A DNA stretch of 64,000 nt from CAYQUO01 sp964420835. Lineage in GTDB: Bacteria > Chloroflexota > Anaerolineae > Anaerolineales > Anaerolineaceae. Each line of letters begins with the position of its first letter. The first letter of the stretch is position 1. The notes below the pieces were generated by a model, which saw only the letters and a program-made list of their open reading frames with translations, had not been told where the DNA came from and made no database searches. The position numbers and the translations under genes were made by a program. The DNA is taken from positions 29,226 to 93,225 of the forward strand of contig CAYQUO010000013.1 in NCBI GenBank assembly GCA_964420835.1, written 5' to 3'. This document shows positions 49,896-59,900 of the stretch, piece by piece.

Positions 49896-52418
49896 ATGGC
49901 TGAGCAGAAAAGGATGGTTAACCTGACGATCGACCGCGTGGAGGTCAGTGTGCCGGCTGGAACACTGATCGTGGAAGCGGCCCGCAGCGTGGGCATTAAT
50001 ATCCCGGTCTTCTGCTTCCATCCCAGGCTGGACCCGGTTGGCATGTGCCGCATGTGCCTGGTGGAGATCGGTCGCCCGGTGATGGACCGCGCCACCAATC
50101 AGCCGGTTTTGGAGGAGGATGGTTCTCCAAAGATCCAGTTCGGCCCCAAACTGGAAACCGCCTGCACAACACCGGTCTCTGAGGGCATGGTGGTGGTCTG
50201 CGATAGTCAAAAGGTGGTCGATGCCCGCCGGGAGATCCTCGAATTCCTGCTCACCTCCCATCCGCTGGACTGCCCGATCTGTGACAAGGGCGGTGAATGT
50301 TCCCTGCAGGAACTGACCCGTGCATACGGGCCGGCGGAAAGCCGTTTCCACCTGGATGAAAAGAAACGCCTTGGCAAACAGATCCCGCTGGGGGAACTGA
50401 TCTACCTTGACCAGGAACGCTGCATCCATTGCGGGCGTTGTGTGCGCTTCCAGCACGAGGTCGTGGATGACCCGGTGCTGGCCTTCACCCAGCGCGGCCG
50501 GGCGATGCAGATCGTCACCCATTCACAGCCGGGATTCGATTCCATTTTTTCCGGCAACACGACCGACCTCTGCCCGGTGGGGGCGTTGACCACGGCGGAC
50601 TTCCGCTTTCGCGCCCGTCCCTGGGAACTGAAGGCTGCCGCCTCCATCTGCAGCCATTGCGCCGTTGGCTGCAACATCACATTCAACGTTCGCCGCGAAG
50701 ACAGGGCCGGAGGCCGCTGGGTGATCAAGCGGGTGATGCCGCGGCAGAATGAGGCGGTCAACGGGTTGTGGATCTGTGACAAGGGGCGCTTTGGCTACCA
50801 CTACACCGAGAGCGAACAACGCATCACCCGGCCCCTGGTGCGCAAGGCGAACCGGCTGGAGGAAGCCACCTGGGAGGAGGCCCTGCAAGCCGCATCCGGC
50901 GGCCTGAAGAAATTCAGGAAGAAGACGGCGGTGCTGGCCGGCGGGCGGCTTTCCAACGAGGACCTGTTCAACCTGGCCAGGCTGGCGGACGCAACCGGCG
51001 GTAAAAAACTGCTCCATTCCCACCTGGCAGGCGGCGAACTGGTTTCGCAGGTGGGCCCCGGCCAGGGGACCAACCTGGGAGAATTGGGCAGCGGCTGCAT
51101 GATCCTGGTTGTGGCGTGCGACCTGCACCAGGAGGCGCCCCTGTGGTGGCTGCGGGTGAAGCAGGCGGCCGCCCGCGGGGCCACACTGGTGACCGTGGGC
51201 CCGCGCCCGACCCGTATGGACAAATACGCCCGCCACGTGATCCGCACCGGCTGGGGCGGCGAGGCGCAGGCGCTGATGACCTTCCTGCCGGGCGCCCGCC
51301 CTGGCCGCAACAGCACAAGGGAAGCCCTGGAGGATTTCCGGGCAGCCGAGAACGTGCTGGTGATCCTGGGGGGGGATTGCCTGGGGCTGGAAGGCTCGCA
51401 GGCGCTGGCAGCCACCTGTGCCAACCTGCTGGTGCAGACCGGGCATTTTGGGAAGAAGAACAACGGCATGATGGTGGCCTGGCCGAACGGCAACACGCAG
51501 GGAGCCTTTGAAATGGGTTTTCTGCCGGAGGCCGACCTGGCCGGCACCCTGTCCGGGGTGGATGCGCTGATCGTTGCCGCCGCCGACCCGGTGGGCGACG
51601 ACCCGGCAATGGCGGAAGCGCTCCGCAAGGTGCACTTCCTGGTCGTCCAGGAACTGTTTCTCACCGACACCGCCAGGCTGGCGGACGTTGTTCTGCCTGC
51701 ACAGCCCTTTACCGAGCGCGAGGGCACCGTCACTTCCGGCGATCGCAGGGTGCAGCGGTTTTACCCGGCCCTGCCCCCCACGAAAGGCTGTGAACCGGAT
51801 CATGCCCTGGCTGCCATGCTGGCTGCCGGCCTGGACCTGGAACCGGAACTGGAAAAAGGCAGCCCTTTGCAGGTCTTTCGACAAATGGCCGCCGAAGCCC
51901 CGGCCTTTGAAGGCCTGACGTATGAGAAACTGGCAGAGACCGGAAACCAGTGGCCGTTGATCAGCCGGGAGGACCTTTTCTATGGCGGCACAGCCTATGA
52001 AAACCTGCAGGGGCTGGGTGTGCAGCTGGCACCCGCCGCGCAACTGGCCCTACCGCTGAACCTGCCCGGCCTGCCGGAGCCCGTCTCCATGCCGAAGGCA
52101 ACCCCGGGACAGGTGATCCTGCTGCCGGTTGGCGCCCTGCTGGACCGCGGAACCACCCTGCTTCCCTCGGCCGTGCTGCACGAACGCCTGCAGTCCCCCG
52201 TGATCCGCATGCACCCGGCCACGGCGGGCGCGCTGAAACTGAACAACGGAGACATGCTGGAGGTGCCGCTGGCCGGAAGAACCTGGCAAGCCAGACTGCA
52301 ACTGGATGACCAGGTGCCGGAAGGGGCAGCCCTGATGCCCCGCGGCACGGGCTTGCCGATCACATCCCCACAGGCGGTTGCACTTCACCCGCTGCAGCCT
52401 GCAAAGGCAGGAGGATAG
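49896..52418 (+). CDS. nuoG: NADH-quinone oxidoreductase subunit G
   Basis: 840 residues. The N-terminal ferredoxin-like part has a [2Fe-2S] site (FCFHPRLDPVGMCRMC), a His-Cys set HPLDCPICDKGGECSLQ, CIHCGRCVRFQHE, and a later SICSHCAVGCN with a possible N7-type site ending in GLWICDKGRF. The C-terminal two-thirds is a molybdopterin oxidoreductase-like fold without catalytic function in complex I. Thirty nucleotides separate it from nuoF. Confidence 0.95.
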   Translation: MAEQKRMVNLTIDRVEVSVPAGTLIVEAARSVGINIPVFCFHPRLDPVGMCRMCLVEIGRPVMDRATNQPVLEEDGSPKIQFGPKLETACTTPVSEGMVVVCDSQKVVDARREILEFLLTSHPLDCPICDKGGECSLQELTRAYGPAESRFHLDEKKRLGKQIPLGELIYLDQERCIHCGRCVRFQHEVVDDPVLAFTQRGRAMQIVTHSQPGFDSIFSGNTTDLCPVGALTTADFRFRARPWELKAAASICSHCAVGCNITFNVRREDRAGGRWVIKRVMPRQNEAVNGLWICDKGRFGYHYTESEQRITRPLVRKANRLEEATWEEALQAASGGLKKFRKKTAVLAGGRLSNEDLFNLARLADATGGKKLLHSHLAGGELVSQVGPGQGTNLGELGSGCMILVVACDLHQEAPLWWLRVKQAAARGATLVTVGPRPTRMDKYARHVIRTGWGGEAQALMTFLPGARPGRNSTREALEDFRAAENVLVILGGDCLGLEGSQALAATCANLLVQTGHFGKKNNGMMVAWPNGNTQGAFEMGFLPEADLAGTLSGVDALIVAAADPVGDDPAMAEALRKVHFLVVQELFLTDTARLADVVLPAQPFTEREGTVTSGDRRVQRFYPALPPTKGCEPDHALAAMLAAGLDLEPELEKGSPLQVFRQMAAEAPAFEGLTYEKLAETGNQWPLISREDLFYGGTAYENLQGLGVQLAPAAQLALPLNLPGLPEPVSMPKATPGQVILLPVGALLDRGTTLLPSAVLHERLQSPVIRMHPATAGALKLNNGDMLEVPLAGRTWQARLQLDDQVPEGAALMPRGTGLPITSPQAVALHPLQPAKAGG

Positions 52419-52421
52419 CCC

Positions 52422-53429
52422 ATGGTGGATGCAGCCCTGATCCTGGAATGGGTCATCAAGTCCATCTTCATCATTCTGTTCCTCACGGGTGGCTTTGCCT
52501 ACGCCACGCTGTTCGAAAGGCGGGTCATCGCCCGCATCCAGGTGCGCATTGGTCCCAACCGGGCTGGTCCGTTCGGCATTTTGCAGCCGGTGGCCGACGG
52601 GGTAAAGTTGATCTTCAAGGAGGAACTGGTACCGGCGAAGGCCGACAAGGTCATCTTCATCCTGGCGCCGGTGCTCACCGTGATCCCGGCCTTGATCATC
52701 ACGGCCGTTGTCCCCTGGGGCGAGACGATCACCCTCTTTGGCCGGAAGATCCCGCTTTACCTGGCGAACATCAACGTGGGGGTGCTGTACCTGATGGCAG
52801 TGACCTCAATTTCCATCTATGGCATCACCCTGGCGGGCTGGTCTTCCAACAACAAGTATGCCACCATGGGCGGTCTGCGTTCGATGGCCCAGATGATCAG
52901 TTACGAACTGGCGCTGGCGTTCGCCATGATCATCCCGGTGATGATGGCCGGTTCGATGAGCATTGTGGATATTGTCTCCTCGCAGAAGGGTCTCCCCTTT
53001 GCCATCCTGCAGCCGGTGGCCTTCCTGATCTATTTCTTTGCCAGTTTGGCCGAGATCAACCGCCCGCCCTTCGACATGCCGGAAGCCGAGCAGGAACTTA
53101 CGGCGGGCTACCTGACCGAGTACTCCGGGATGAAGTTCGCCCTCTTTTTCATGGCGGAATACATCAAGGCCATCGCCGTGGCCATGATCGGCACATCCCT
53201 CTTCCTAGGGGGGTACCGGCTGCCTTTCATCGAGGTGCCACCCCTCCTGCAGCCGCTGGTCTTCTGGGGGAAGGTGATCGTGTGGATCTTCATCCTCATC
53301 TGGGTGCGCAGCACCTGGCCGCGGGTGCGCTACGACCGGCTGATGGCCCTGGGATGGAAGGTGCTCTTCCCGCTGGCTCTGCTGAACGTGGTGGTGACCG
53401 CCGGGATCCTGCTGCTGGTGGGAGGATAG
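52422..53429 (+). CDS. nuoH: NADH-quinone oxidoreductase subunit H
   Basis: 335 residues with eight membrane helices. NuoH (ND1) lines the quinone chamber. ERRVIARIQVRIGPNRAGP in the first loop, GVKLIFKEE, and AEINRPPFDMPEAEQELTAG are signature stretches with the charged residues of the E-channel. Three nucleotides after nuoG. Confidence 0.97.
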   Translation: MVDAALILEWVIKSIFIILFLTGGFAYATLFERRVIARIQVRIGPNRAGPFGILQPVADGVKLIFKEELVPAKADKVIFILAPVLTVIPALIITAVVPWGETITLFGRKIPLYLANINVGVLYLMAVTSISIYGITLAGWSSNNKYATMGGLRSMAQMISYELALAFAMIIPVMMAGSMSIVDIVSSQKGLPFAILQPVAFLIYFFASLAEINRPPFDMPEAEQELTAGYLTEYSGMKFALFFMAEYIKAIAVAMIGTSLFLGGYRLPFIEVPPLLQPLVFWGKVIVWIFILIWVRSTWPRVRYDRLMALGWKVLFPLALLNVVVTAGILLLVGG

Positions 53430-53430
53430 C

Positions 53431-53922
53431 ATGCTGAAGGGCCTGTACACCACCTTTAAAGCCATGCTCGGCAAGCCGGTGACCATCCAGTACCCGGAGC
53501 AGAAGCGCCCGGTGCGGCCGCGGTTCAAGGGCCGCCATGTGCTTAACCGTTATGAGAACGGCCTGGAGAAGTGCATTGGCTGCTCGCTCTGTGCCGCCGC
53601 CTGCCCATCGGATGCCATCTTTGTGGAGGCGGCCGAAAACACGGACGAAGCCCGCTACTCGCCGGGCGAGCGGTATGCCCGCACGTACGAGATCAACATG
53701 CTGCGCTGCATCTTCTGCGGGTTCTGCGAGGATGCCTGCCCCACCGAGGCGATCACCCTGGGCGACAATTACGAACTTTCCTTCCTGGACCGTGAAACCG
53801 CCATTTACACCAAGGACATGCTGATCGTTCCGGTGCCCCCGGGGGGACTGCCCACCCCGCAAAGGACGCCGCCGGGGGTTTACACCCGTTCCGTTCCCGA
53901 GATGAAGGACCCGCAGGATTGA
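53431..53922 (+). CDS. nuoI: NADH-quinone oxidoreductase subunit I
   Basis: 163 residues. Carries two [4Fe-4S] clusters (N6a and N6b) in CIGCSLCAAACPSDAI and CIFCGFCEDACPTEAI. It bridges NuoG and NuoB in the electron chain. Begins 1 nt after the nuoH stop. Confidence 0.96.
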   Translation: MLKGLYTTFKAMLGKPVTIQYPEQKRPVRPRFKGRHVLNRYENGLEKCIGCSLCAAACPSDAIFVEAAENTDEARYSPGERYARTYEINMLRCIFCGFCEDACPTEAITLGDNYELSFLDRETAIYTKDMLIVPVPPGGLPTPQRTPPGVYTRSVPEMKDPQD

Positions 53923-53935
53923 GGGAGATGCAGCC

Positions 53936-54484
53936 GTGATTGGAATGATCATCCTTGGGATATTGGCACTCGTGGTGGTGGCCAGCGCACTGGGTTTGCT
54001 GCTGAGCCGCAATTCCGTGTATGCAGCCCTGTTCCTGGTGCTCAATTTTGCCACCGTGGCCGTGCTGTACCTGATCCTTGGGGCTCCCTTTATTTCCCTG
54101 GTGCAGATCACGGTGTATGCCGGCTCCATCATGGTGTTGTTCCTGTTTGTCATCATGCTGCTGGGGGCGGGGCGGTTGCCATCGGCGGAGCCGTTGAAAG
54201 GCCAGCGCTGGATGGCGGCCCTGTTCGGCCTGGTGTTCATGGCCGAGGTTGCATTGTACGTCATCTACCGCGGCCAACTGCGCGAGGTCCTGCAGACCCC
54301 GGCCGCTGATTTTGCCAGCCCGGCGGCGATCGGCGTGAGCCTGTTCACCACGCAGGCGTTGCCTTTCCTAACCACCGGGTTCATCCTGCTGGTGGCAACG
54401 GTGGGCGCCATCCTGCTGACCCGGGGGGAAAAAGGGCGGCGGTTTACCGGCCCGGCCGCAGAACACCCGGAGGAGGAGAAATGA
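53936..54484 (+). CDS. nuoJ: NADH-quinone oxidoreductase subunit J
   Basis: 182 residues, GTG start, five hydrophobic segments. The conserved ND6-type segment ILGAPFISLVQITVYAGSIM contains the pi-bulge helix, and VLFLFVIML follows. Part of the membrane arm near the E-channel. Overlaps nuoK by 4 nt. Confidence 0.94.
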   Translation: MIGMIILGILALVVVASALGLLLSRNSVYAALFLVLNFATVAVLYLILGAPFISLVQITVYAGSIMVLFLFVIMLLGAGRLPSAEPLKGQRWMAALFGLVFMAEVALYVIYRGQLREVLQTPAADFASPAAIGVSLFTTQALPFLTTGFILLVATVGAILLTRGEKGRRFTGPAAEHPEEEK

Positions 54485-54789
54485 GCGGCATACCGCTGGC
54501 CTATTTCATCGCCCTGGCAGCCGTGATGTTCGTGATCGGGATGGTCACCGTGCTGGTGCGGCGCAATGCGCTGATCATCTTCATGGCGCTGGAACTGATG
54601 TTCAATTCCGCCAACCTGCTTTTTGTGGCTTTTTCGGCCCAGCACAAGGTGCTGGCGGGACAGATGGCCGTCTTCTTCGTGATGACGGTGGCGGCGGCTG
54701 AGGTGGCCGTGGGCCTGGCCCTGATGGTGGCCATCTTCCGCACCAAGCAGAGCATAGACGTTGACAAAATGAACCGCTTGAAAGGCTGA
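54481..54789 (+). CDS. nuoK: NADH-quinone oxidoreductase subunit K
   Basis: 102 residues with three helices. The ND4L-type motifs RNALIIFMALELMFNSANL and AAAEVAVGLALMVAIFR carry the conserved Glu pair needed for proton movement. Coupled to nuoJ by a 4-nt overlap. Confidence 0.95.
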   Translation: MSGIPLAYFIALAAVMFVIGMVTVLVRRNALIIFMALELMFNSANLLFVAFSAQHKVLAGQMAVFFVMTVAAAEVAVGLALMVAIFRTKQSIDVDKMNRLKG

Positions 54790-54805
54790 GGCACAGGAAC
54801 AGAAA

Positions 54806-56794
54806 ATGAATTCGCCCACAGAGATGGTCAATCCGCTCCTGAACCTGGCGCCAGTTGTGGTCCTGCTGCCGGTGGCCGGCCTGTTGTTGAACATCCTGTT
54901 CGGCCGGCGCCTGGGCGAACGGGGCGCCGGCGTACTGGCCAGCCTGTTCTCGGGCCTGGCCTTTGCCGCTTCGGTGGCCCTGGCGGTTGTGCTGGCAGGC
55001 AGCCACGGGACGCAGCGCATCCTGCTGGCGGAATGGCTGACCCTGGGCGACCTGCACCTGGACTGGATCTTCCGGCTGGACACCCTCTCGGTGACCATGA
55101 TGCTGGTGGTGAGCGGAGTTGCCACCCTCATCCACATTTACGCCATCGGTTACATGCACAGCGACGTGCGCCACAACGGCGACCCCGGTCGGTACCGGCG
55201 TTTCTTCGTCTTCTTCAACCTCTTCCTGGCGGCCATGCTGCTGCTGGTGAGCGCCGATAATTACCTGATGCTCTTCGTGGGCTGGGAGGGGGTGGGTTTG
55301 TGCTCCTACCTGTTGATCGGCTTCTGGTTTGAAAAGGGGGAGAATGGCATTGAAAACGCCCGGGCAGCCAAGAAGGCCTTCATCGTCAACCGGATCGGCG
55401 ATTTTGGCCTGCTGATCGGCCTGTTCCTGCTCTACTGGCATACCGGCTCGCTGCAGTATGACGCCGTTTTTGCCGCAGCCCCGGCGCTTGCCACGGCGAC
55501 CCCGGTTGTCATTTTGCTGGTGACGCTCTTCATGCTCCTGGGGGTGACCGGGAAATCGGCCCAATTGCCGCTTTACGTCTGGCTGCCGGATGCCATGGCC
55601 GGACCCACGCCGGTATCGGCGCTCATCCATGCCGCTACCATGGTCACCGCCGGGGTGTACCTGGTGGCGCGCTCCAGCCCGCTGTACACGCTGGTTCCCA
55701 CAGCCCAGCAGGTGGTCACCTGGGTGGGGGTGCTGACGACCTTCTTTGCCGCCACCATTGCCGTGGGCCAGTGGGATATTAAAAAGGTGCTGGCCTATTC
55801 CACCATCAGCCAGTTGGGTTTCATGGTTGCCGGGGTGGGGATGGGAGCCTACGTGGCGGGCATTTTCCACCTGGCCACGCACGCTTTCTTTAAGGCGCTG
55901 CTCTTCCTCTCGGCGGGTTCGATCATTCTCGGGCTGGAGCATGGCGCCGCCGCAGGCGAACACGCCGGCGACAGCGGGGACGGGCACGGCTTTGACCCGC
56001 AGGACATGCGCCTGATGGGCGGGCTGCAGGGGCGCATGAAACTGACCTTTTGGGTTTACCTGGCCGGCACGCTGGCCCTAGCCGGCATCGTGCCGCTGGC
56101 GGGGTTCTTCTCCAAGGATGAGATCCTGGCCGCCGCCGTCCAGACCTCGCGCCCGGTTTACATCCTGCTGCTGGTCTCAGCCTTCCTGACGGCCTTCTAC
56201 ATGGGCAGGCAGATCTTCCTGGTCTTCTTTGGCCAGGCGCGCTCCCCCGAGGCCAGGGGTGCCGTGGAGAGCCCGAAGATCATCACCATCCCCCTGGTGA
56301 TCCTGGCGCTGCTTTCCATCCTGGGCGGGCTGATCAACTTCCCCGGATTGTACACGCTGGAACACTGGCTGGAGCCCTCGCTGACCGGCAACCTGGTGCT
56401 GGGCTTCCGCTTCCCGGTGGCGCTGGATTCCACGCTTTTCGCGGTTGCCGGCCTGCTGCTGGCTTGGTGGGTGTACGGCAAACGGCGGACGCAGGTGGAA
56501 CCGGACCCACTCGCCGGACGCCTGGGTTTCCTCTTCCGGGGGGCACAGCACCGGTGGTGGGTGGATGAGATTTACCATGCGCTCATTGTCCACCCGTTCC
56601 AACAGACCTGCCGGTTCCTGGCTGAGCGGTTCGACCTGGGCGGCATTGACGCTGCAGGCAACGGCCTGGGCGGCGGATTGCAGGGGCTGGGGAACACCCT
56701 GCGGCGCTGGCAGAACGGTTTTGTGCGTTCCTACATCCTGACGGTGGTGCTGGGGCTGGTGGCCATCCTGGCCTACATCGCCCTCAGCCACTGA
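54806..56794 (+). CDS. nuoL: NADH-quinone oxidoreductase subunit L
   Basis: 662 residues. The distal antiporter-like proton pump (ND5). Conserved membrane segments include FVGWEGVGLCSYLLIGFW with the key Glu, PLYVWLPDAMAGPTPVSAL with conserved Trp-Leu-Pro, and KVLAYSTISQLGFM with the pumping Lys. A His-rich cytoplasmic loop (LEHGAAAGEHAGDSGDGHG) and the long C-terminal lateral helix are present. Confidence 0.96.
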   Translation: MNSPTEMVNPLLNLAPVVVLLPVAGLLLNILFGRRLGERGAGVLASLFSGLAFAASVALAVVLAGSHGTQRILLAEWLTLGDLHLDWIFRLDTLSVTMMLVVSGVATLIHIYAIGYMHSDVRHNGDPGRYRRFFVFFNLFLAAMLLLVSADNYLMLFVGWEGVGLCSYLLIGFWFEKGENGIENARAAKKAFIVNRIGDFGLLIGLFLLYWHTGSLQYDAVFAAAPALATATPVVILLVTLFMLLGVTGKSAQLPLYVWLPDAMAGPTPVSALIHAATMVTAGVYLVARSSPLYTLVPTAQQVVTWVGVLTTFFAATIAVGQWDIKKVLAYSTISQLGFMVAGVGMGAYVAGIFHLATHAFFKALLFLSAGSIILGLEHGAAAGEHAGDSGDGHGFDPQDMRLMGGLQGRMKLTFWVYLAGTLALAGIVPLAGFFSKDEILAAAVQTSRPVYILLLVSAFLTAFYMGRQIFLVFFGQARSPEARGAVESPKIITIPLVILALLSILGGLINFPGLYTLEHWLEPSLTGNLVLGFRFPVALDSTLFAVAGLLLAWWVYGKRRTQVEPDPLAGRLGFLFRGAQHRWWVDEIYHALIVHPFQQTCRFLAERFDLGGIDAAGNGLGGGLQGLGNTLRRWQNGFVRSYILTVVLGLVAILAYIALSH

Positions 56795-56858
56795 GGCAGT
56801 TCAATGAGGCTGGAGAAGATGCCTTTTTTTGTGACAGAAGATGACACCAGGGGTGCCC

Positions 56859-58367
56859 ATGCAAGCGCTTTCTAATCCCCTCCTGCTGACGACCTTTTTC
56901 CCACTGCTGGGTTTCCTCGTCGTCCTGCTCATCCCTTCGGAGCGGAAGACGGCCATCCGCTGGGCGGCCCTGGCCGCCAGCCTGGTGACGCTGGGAATGT
57001 CCATCCGGGTGCTGGCCGGGTTCCAAACCGCTGAAAGCGGCATGCAGATGGAACTGCGACTGCCCTGGTTCAGCATCGCCGGAACCCCCATCACCTTTGC
57101 CATGGGCGTGGACGGCATCAGCCTGCTGCTGGTGCTGCTGACCACCCTACTGACCCCGGTTTCCATCCTCTCCACCTGGAAGGCGGTGGAGGAGCGGGTT
57201 AAGGGTTTCATGCTCTTCTTCCTGTTGCTGGAAACGGGCATGCTGGGCGTCTTCCTGGCGCTGGACCTGGCGCTGTTCTACATCTTCTGGGAATTCACCC
57301 TGGTGCCGATGATCTTCCTCATTGGCATCTGGGGCGGTGAAAAACGGGTTTACGCGGCGGTCAAGTTCTTCCTGTACACCATGACCGGTTCGATCCTGAT
57401 GCTGCTGGGCATCATCTACATTGCCTGGCAGGCGGGAACGCTGAACCATGCAGACCTGTTGCAGCAACGGCAGAGCTTCGCCCTGGCCCAGACCTGGCTG
57501 TTCCTGGCTTTTGCGCTGGCCTTTGCCATCAAGGTGCCCATGTGGCCGCTGCACTCGTGGCTGCCGGATGCCCACGTGGAGGCACCAACGGCCGGCTCGG
57601 TCATCCTGGCGGGTGTGCTGTTGAAGATGGGCGTTTACGGCTTCCTGCGCTTCAACCTGCCGCTCTTCCCGGAGGCCACCCGCACCTTCACCCCCTGGAT
57701 GGCGGGACTGGCGGTGATCGGCGTGGTGTACGGCGCCATGGTGGCCTACGCCCAGCGGGACATGAAAAAACTGGTGGCCTATTCCTCGGTGAGCCACCTG
57801 GGCTTTGTGATGCTGGGCGTGTTCGCCCTCAACCCGCAGGGCCTTTCGGGGGCCGTGCTGCAGATGGTGAACCACGGGCTGAGCACGGGAGCCCTGTTCC
57901 TGGTGGTGGGGATGCTCTACGAGCGGCGGCACACCCGGCTGATGGCGGACTTCGGCGGGTTGTGGAAGGCGGTCCCGGTGCTGGGGACTCTGATGCTGAT
58001 CATCACCCTCTCTTCGGCAGGGCTGCCGGGCCTGAACGGCTTCATCGGAGAGTTCACCATCCTGGTGGGGGCCTTTGGGTCGCAGGCGATTCACAGCCCC
58101 TGGTTCGCCGGCATTGCCACGGTGGGGGTGATCCTGGCGGCGGTGTACCTGCTTTTCATGTTCGAGAAGGTTTTCATGGGCCCGCTGGCCAGGGAGGAAA
58201 ACCGCAGCCTGGCGGACATTTCGACCCGCGAGGTGCTGACCCTGCTGCCGCTGCTGGTGCTGATCTTCTGGATTGGCCTGTATCCCAAGCCCTTCCTTAA
58301 CCTCATCAACCCCACCCTGGAGCAGCTTGCAGCGCTCCTCCTGTCTTCGAGCGTGGCACTTCATTAG
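56859..58367 (+). CDS. nuoM: NADH-quinone oxidoreductase subunit M
   Basis: 502 residues. Antiporter-like proton pump (ND4). FYIFWEFTLVPMIFLIGIWG has the conserved Glu, AFAIKVPMWPLHSWLPDAHV the Lys and WLPDAH motif, and KKLVAYSSVSHLGFVMLG the second Lys. An ATG 18 nt upstream (56841) opens the same frame; the ATG at 56859 is chosen because AGGGG precedes it. Confidence 0.94.
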   Translation: MQALSNPLLLTTFFPLLGFLVVLLIPSERKTAIRWAALAASLVTLGMSIRVLAGFQTAESGMQMELRLPWFSIAGTPITFAMGVDGISLLLVLLTTLLTPVSILSTWKAVEERVKGFMLFFLLLETGMLGVFLALDLALFYIFWEFTLVPMIFLIGIWGGEKRVYAAVKFFLYTMTGSILMLLGIIYIAWQAGTLNHADLLQQRQSFALAQTWLFLAFALAFAIKVPMWPLHSWLPDAHVEAPTAGSVILAGVLLKMGVYGFLRFNLPLFPEATRTFTPWMAGLAVIGVVYGAMVAYAQRDMKKLVAYSSVSHLGFVMLGVFALNPQGLSGAVLQMVNHGLSTGALFLVVGMLYERRHTRLMADFGGLWKAVPVLGTLMLIITLSSAGLPGLNGFIGEFTILVGAFGSQAIHSPWFAGIATVGVILAAVYLLFMFEKVFMGPLAREENRSLADISTREVLTLLPLLVLIFWIGLYPKPFLNLINPTLEQLAALLLSSSVALH

Positions 58368-58382
58368 CGAGGCTGGTACCGC

Positions 58383-59828
58383 ATGACCGTGAACGACCTG
58401 AACGCCATACTCCCGATCGCAGCCCTTGGAACCTGGGCGGTGGTGCTGCTCCTGGTTGACCTGTGGATCCCGGCCGGGCGCAAGTCCATCACGGCGGTGC
58501 TGGCAGCCCTGGGCTTGGCGGCAACGCTTGGCCTGGGCATTTCCCGCTTCCACCACCCGGCGACCGCCTTTAACGGCATGGTGGTTGTGGACGGGTTCGC
58601 CATCTTCCTGGATGCCATCTTCCTGGTGAGCGCGCTCGCCGGGATCGCCCTGGCGTATGACTACCTGAGGCGGATGGGCATTGAGCGGGGGGAGTACTAC
58701 ACGCTTTTGCTGCTGGCCGTGTGCGGCATGATGCTGATGGCCTGCGCCAATGACCTGATCGTGGTCTTTTTGGCGCTGGAACTGCTCTCCATCCCGCTGT
58801 ACATCCTGGCCGGGTTCGCCCGCCTGGATCTGGAATCGGAGGAGGCCGCGCTCAAGTACTTCCTGCTGGGCTCGTTCTCCTCGGCGGTGGTGCTGCTGGG
58901 CATTGCCTTCCTGTTCGGGGCCAGCGCCCACACCGACCTGCCGGGCCTGGTGGCGGCCATCCAGGGGGGCGGGGCCGGTTGGCCGATGCTGCTGGTGGGG
59001 GCGGCGCTGCTGCTGACGGGGTTCGGCTTCAAGTCGGCGGTGGTCCCCTTCCACATGTGGGCGCCGGATGTTTACCACGGCGCCCCCTCGCCGGTGACGG
59101 CCTTCATGTCGGTGGGGGCCAAGGCGGCCGGGTTTGCCGCCCTGCTGCGGGTGTTTGTGACGGCCTTCCCAGCCATCTCAACAGACCTGGTGCCGGTGCT
59201 GGCCGGCCTGGCCGCGCTGACCATGCTGGTGGGCAACCTGCTGGCGCTGGTGCAGAGCAACATCAAGCGGCTGCTGGCCTACTCCAGCATTGCCCAGGCG
59301 GGATACCTGCTGATGGCCTTCGTGCCCTACGGGCAGGGGCAGGTGCGGGGGGACAGCATCGCCGGGATGTTGTTCTTTTTGGCCTCCTACAGCCTGACCA
59401 CGCTGGGCGCTTGGGCGGTTGTGATTGCCCTGGAAAAGGCGAACGGGCGGGGGCTGTCGCTGGATGATTACCGGGGCGTGGGCAGAAGGCACCCCTGGCT
59501 GGGTGTGGCCATGGCGGTCTTCATGCTCTCCTCCATCGGCGTGCCGCCCACGCTGGGTTTTTGGGGCAAGTACTACCTGTTCCTGGCGGCCCTGAAGGGC
59601 GGTTTTGGCTGGCTGGCCTTGCTTGGGCTGCTGACCTCGCTGCTCTCGGCGTACTACTACCTGCGGGTGGTGGTGAAGATGTTCATGGAGAGCGGGGAGG
59701 AGGAAGCCGAGGGGGATGCCTGGGTGCGGGCGGCGGCGGCGCTGCCGGCGGCAGCCGTGCTGCTGGCGGGGTTTTTACCGGGCTGGCTGTTGAACGCCGC
59801 GCTGCAGGCGGTGATGCTCCTGAAGTGA
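58383..59828 (+). CDS. nuoN: NADH-quinone oxidoreductase subunit N
   Basis: 481 residues. Antiporter-like proton pump (ND2). LALELLSIPLYILAGFAR carries the conserved Glu, GFGFKSAVVPFHMWAPDVYH the Lys and His, and IKRLLAYSSIAQAGYLLM the second Lys. Last gene of the operon, followed by a Rho-independent terminator 35 nt after its stop. Confidence 0.96.
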   Translation: MTVNDLNAILPIAALGTWAVVLLLVDLWIPAGRKSITAVLAALGLAATLGLGISRFHHPATAFNGMVVVDGFAIFLDAIFLVSALAGIALAYDYLRRMGIERGEYYTLLLLAVCGMMLMACANDLIVVFLALELLSIPLYILAGFARLDLESEEAALKYFLLGSFSSAVVLLGIAFLFGASAHTDLPGLVAAIQGGGAGWPMLLVGAALLLTGFGFKSAVVPFHMWAPDVYHGAPSPVTAFMSVGAKAAGFAALLRVFVTAFPAISTDLVPVLAGLAALTMLVGNLLALVQSNIKRLLAYSSIAQAGYLLMAFVPYGQGQVRGDSIAGMLFFLASYSLTTLGAWAVVIALEKANGRGLSLDDYRGVGRRHPWLGVAMAVFMLSSIGVPPTLGFWGKYYLFLAALKGGFGWLALLGLLTSLLSAYYYLRVVVKMFMESGEEEAEGDAWVRAAAALPAAAVLLAGFLPGWLLNAALQAVMLLK

Positions 59829-59862
59829 CCGGCCGGCAATGCCGGAACCCCCGTGGACGATG

Positions 59863-59900
59863 AACCGGATGCCCGATTGGGAAGGCAGCCGGTTTTTTTT
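59863..59900 (+). terminator. Terminator of the nuo operon
   Basis: Stem AACCGG-A-TGCC paired with GGCA-G-CCGGTT (one mismatch) followed by eight Ts. Confidence 0.8.

Noticed and set aside
54602..55987. A 461-codon open frame antisense to nuoK and nuoL
   Set aside because: Same reason: complement of a real membrane protein gene, no recognisable domain.
57147..59078. A 643-codon open frame antisense to nuoM and nuoN
   Set aside because: Low-complexity Gln/His/Arg-rich translation typical of the complement of GC-rich membrane genes; nuoM and nuoN are certain.
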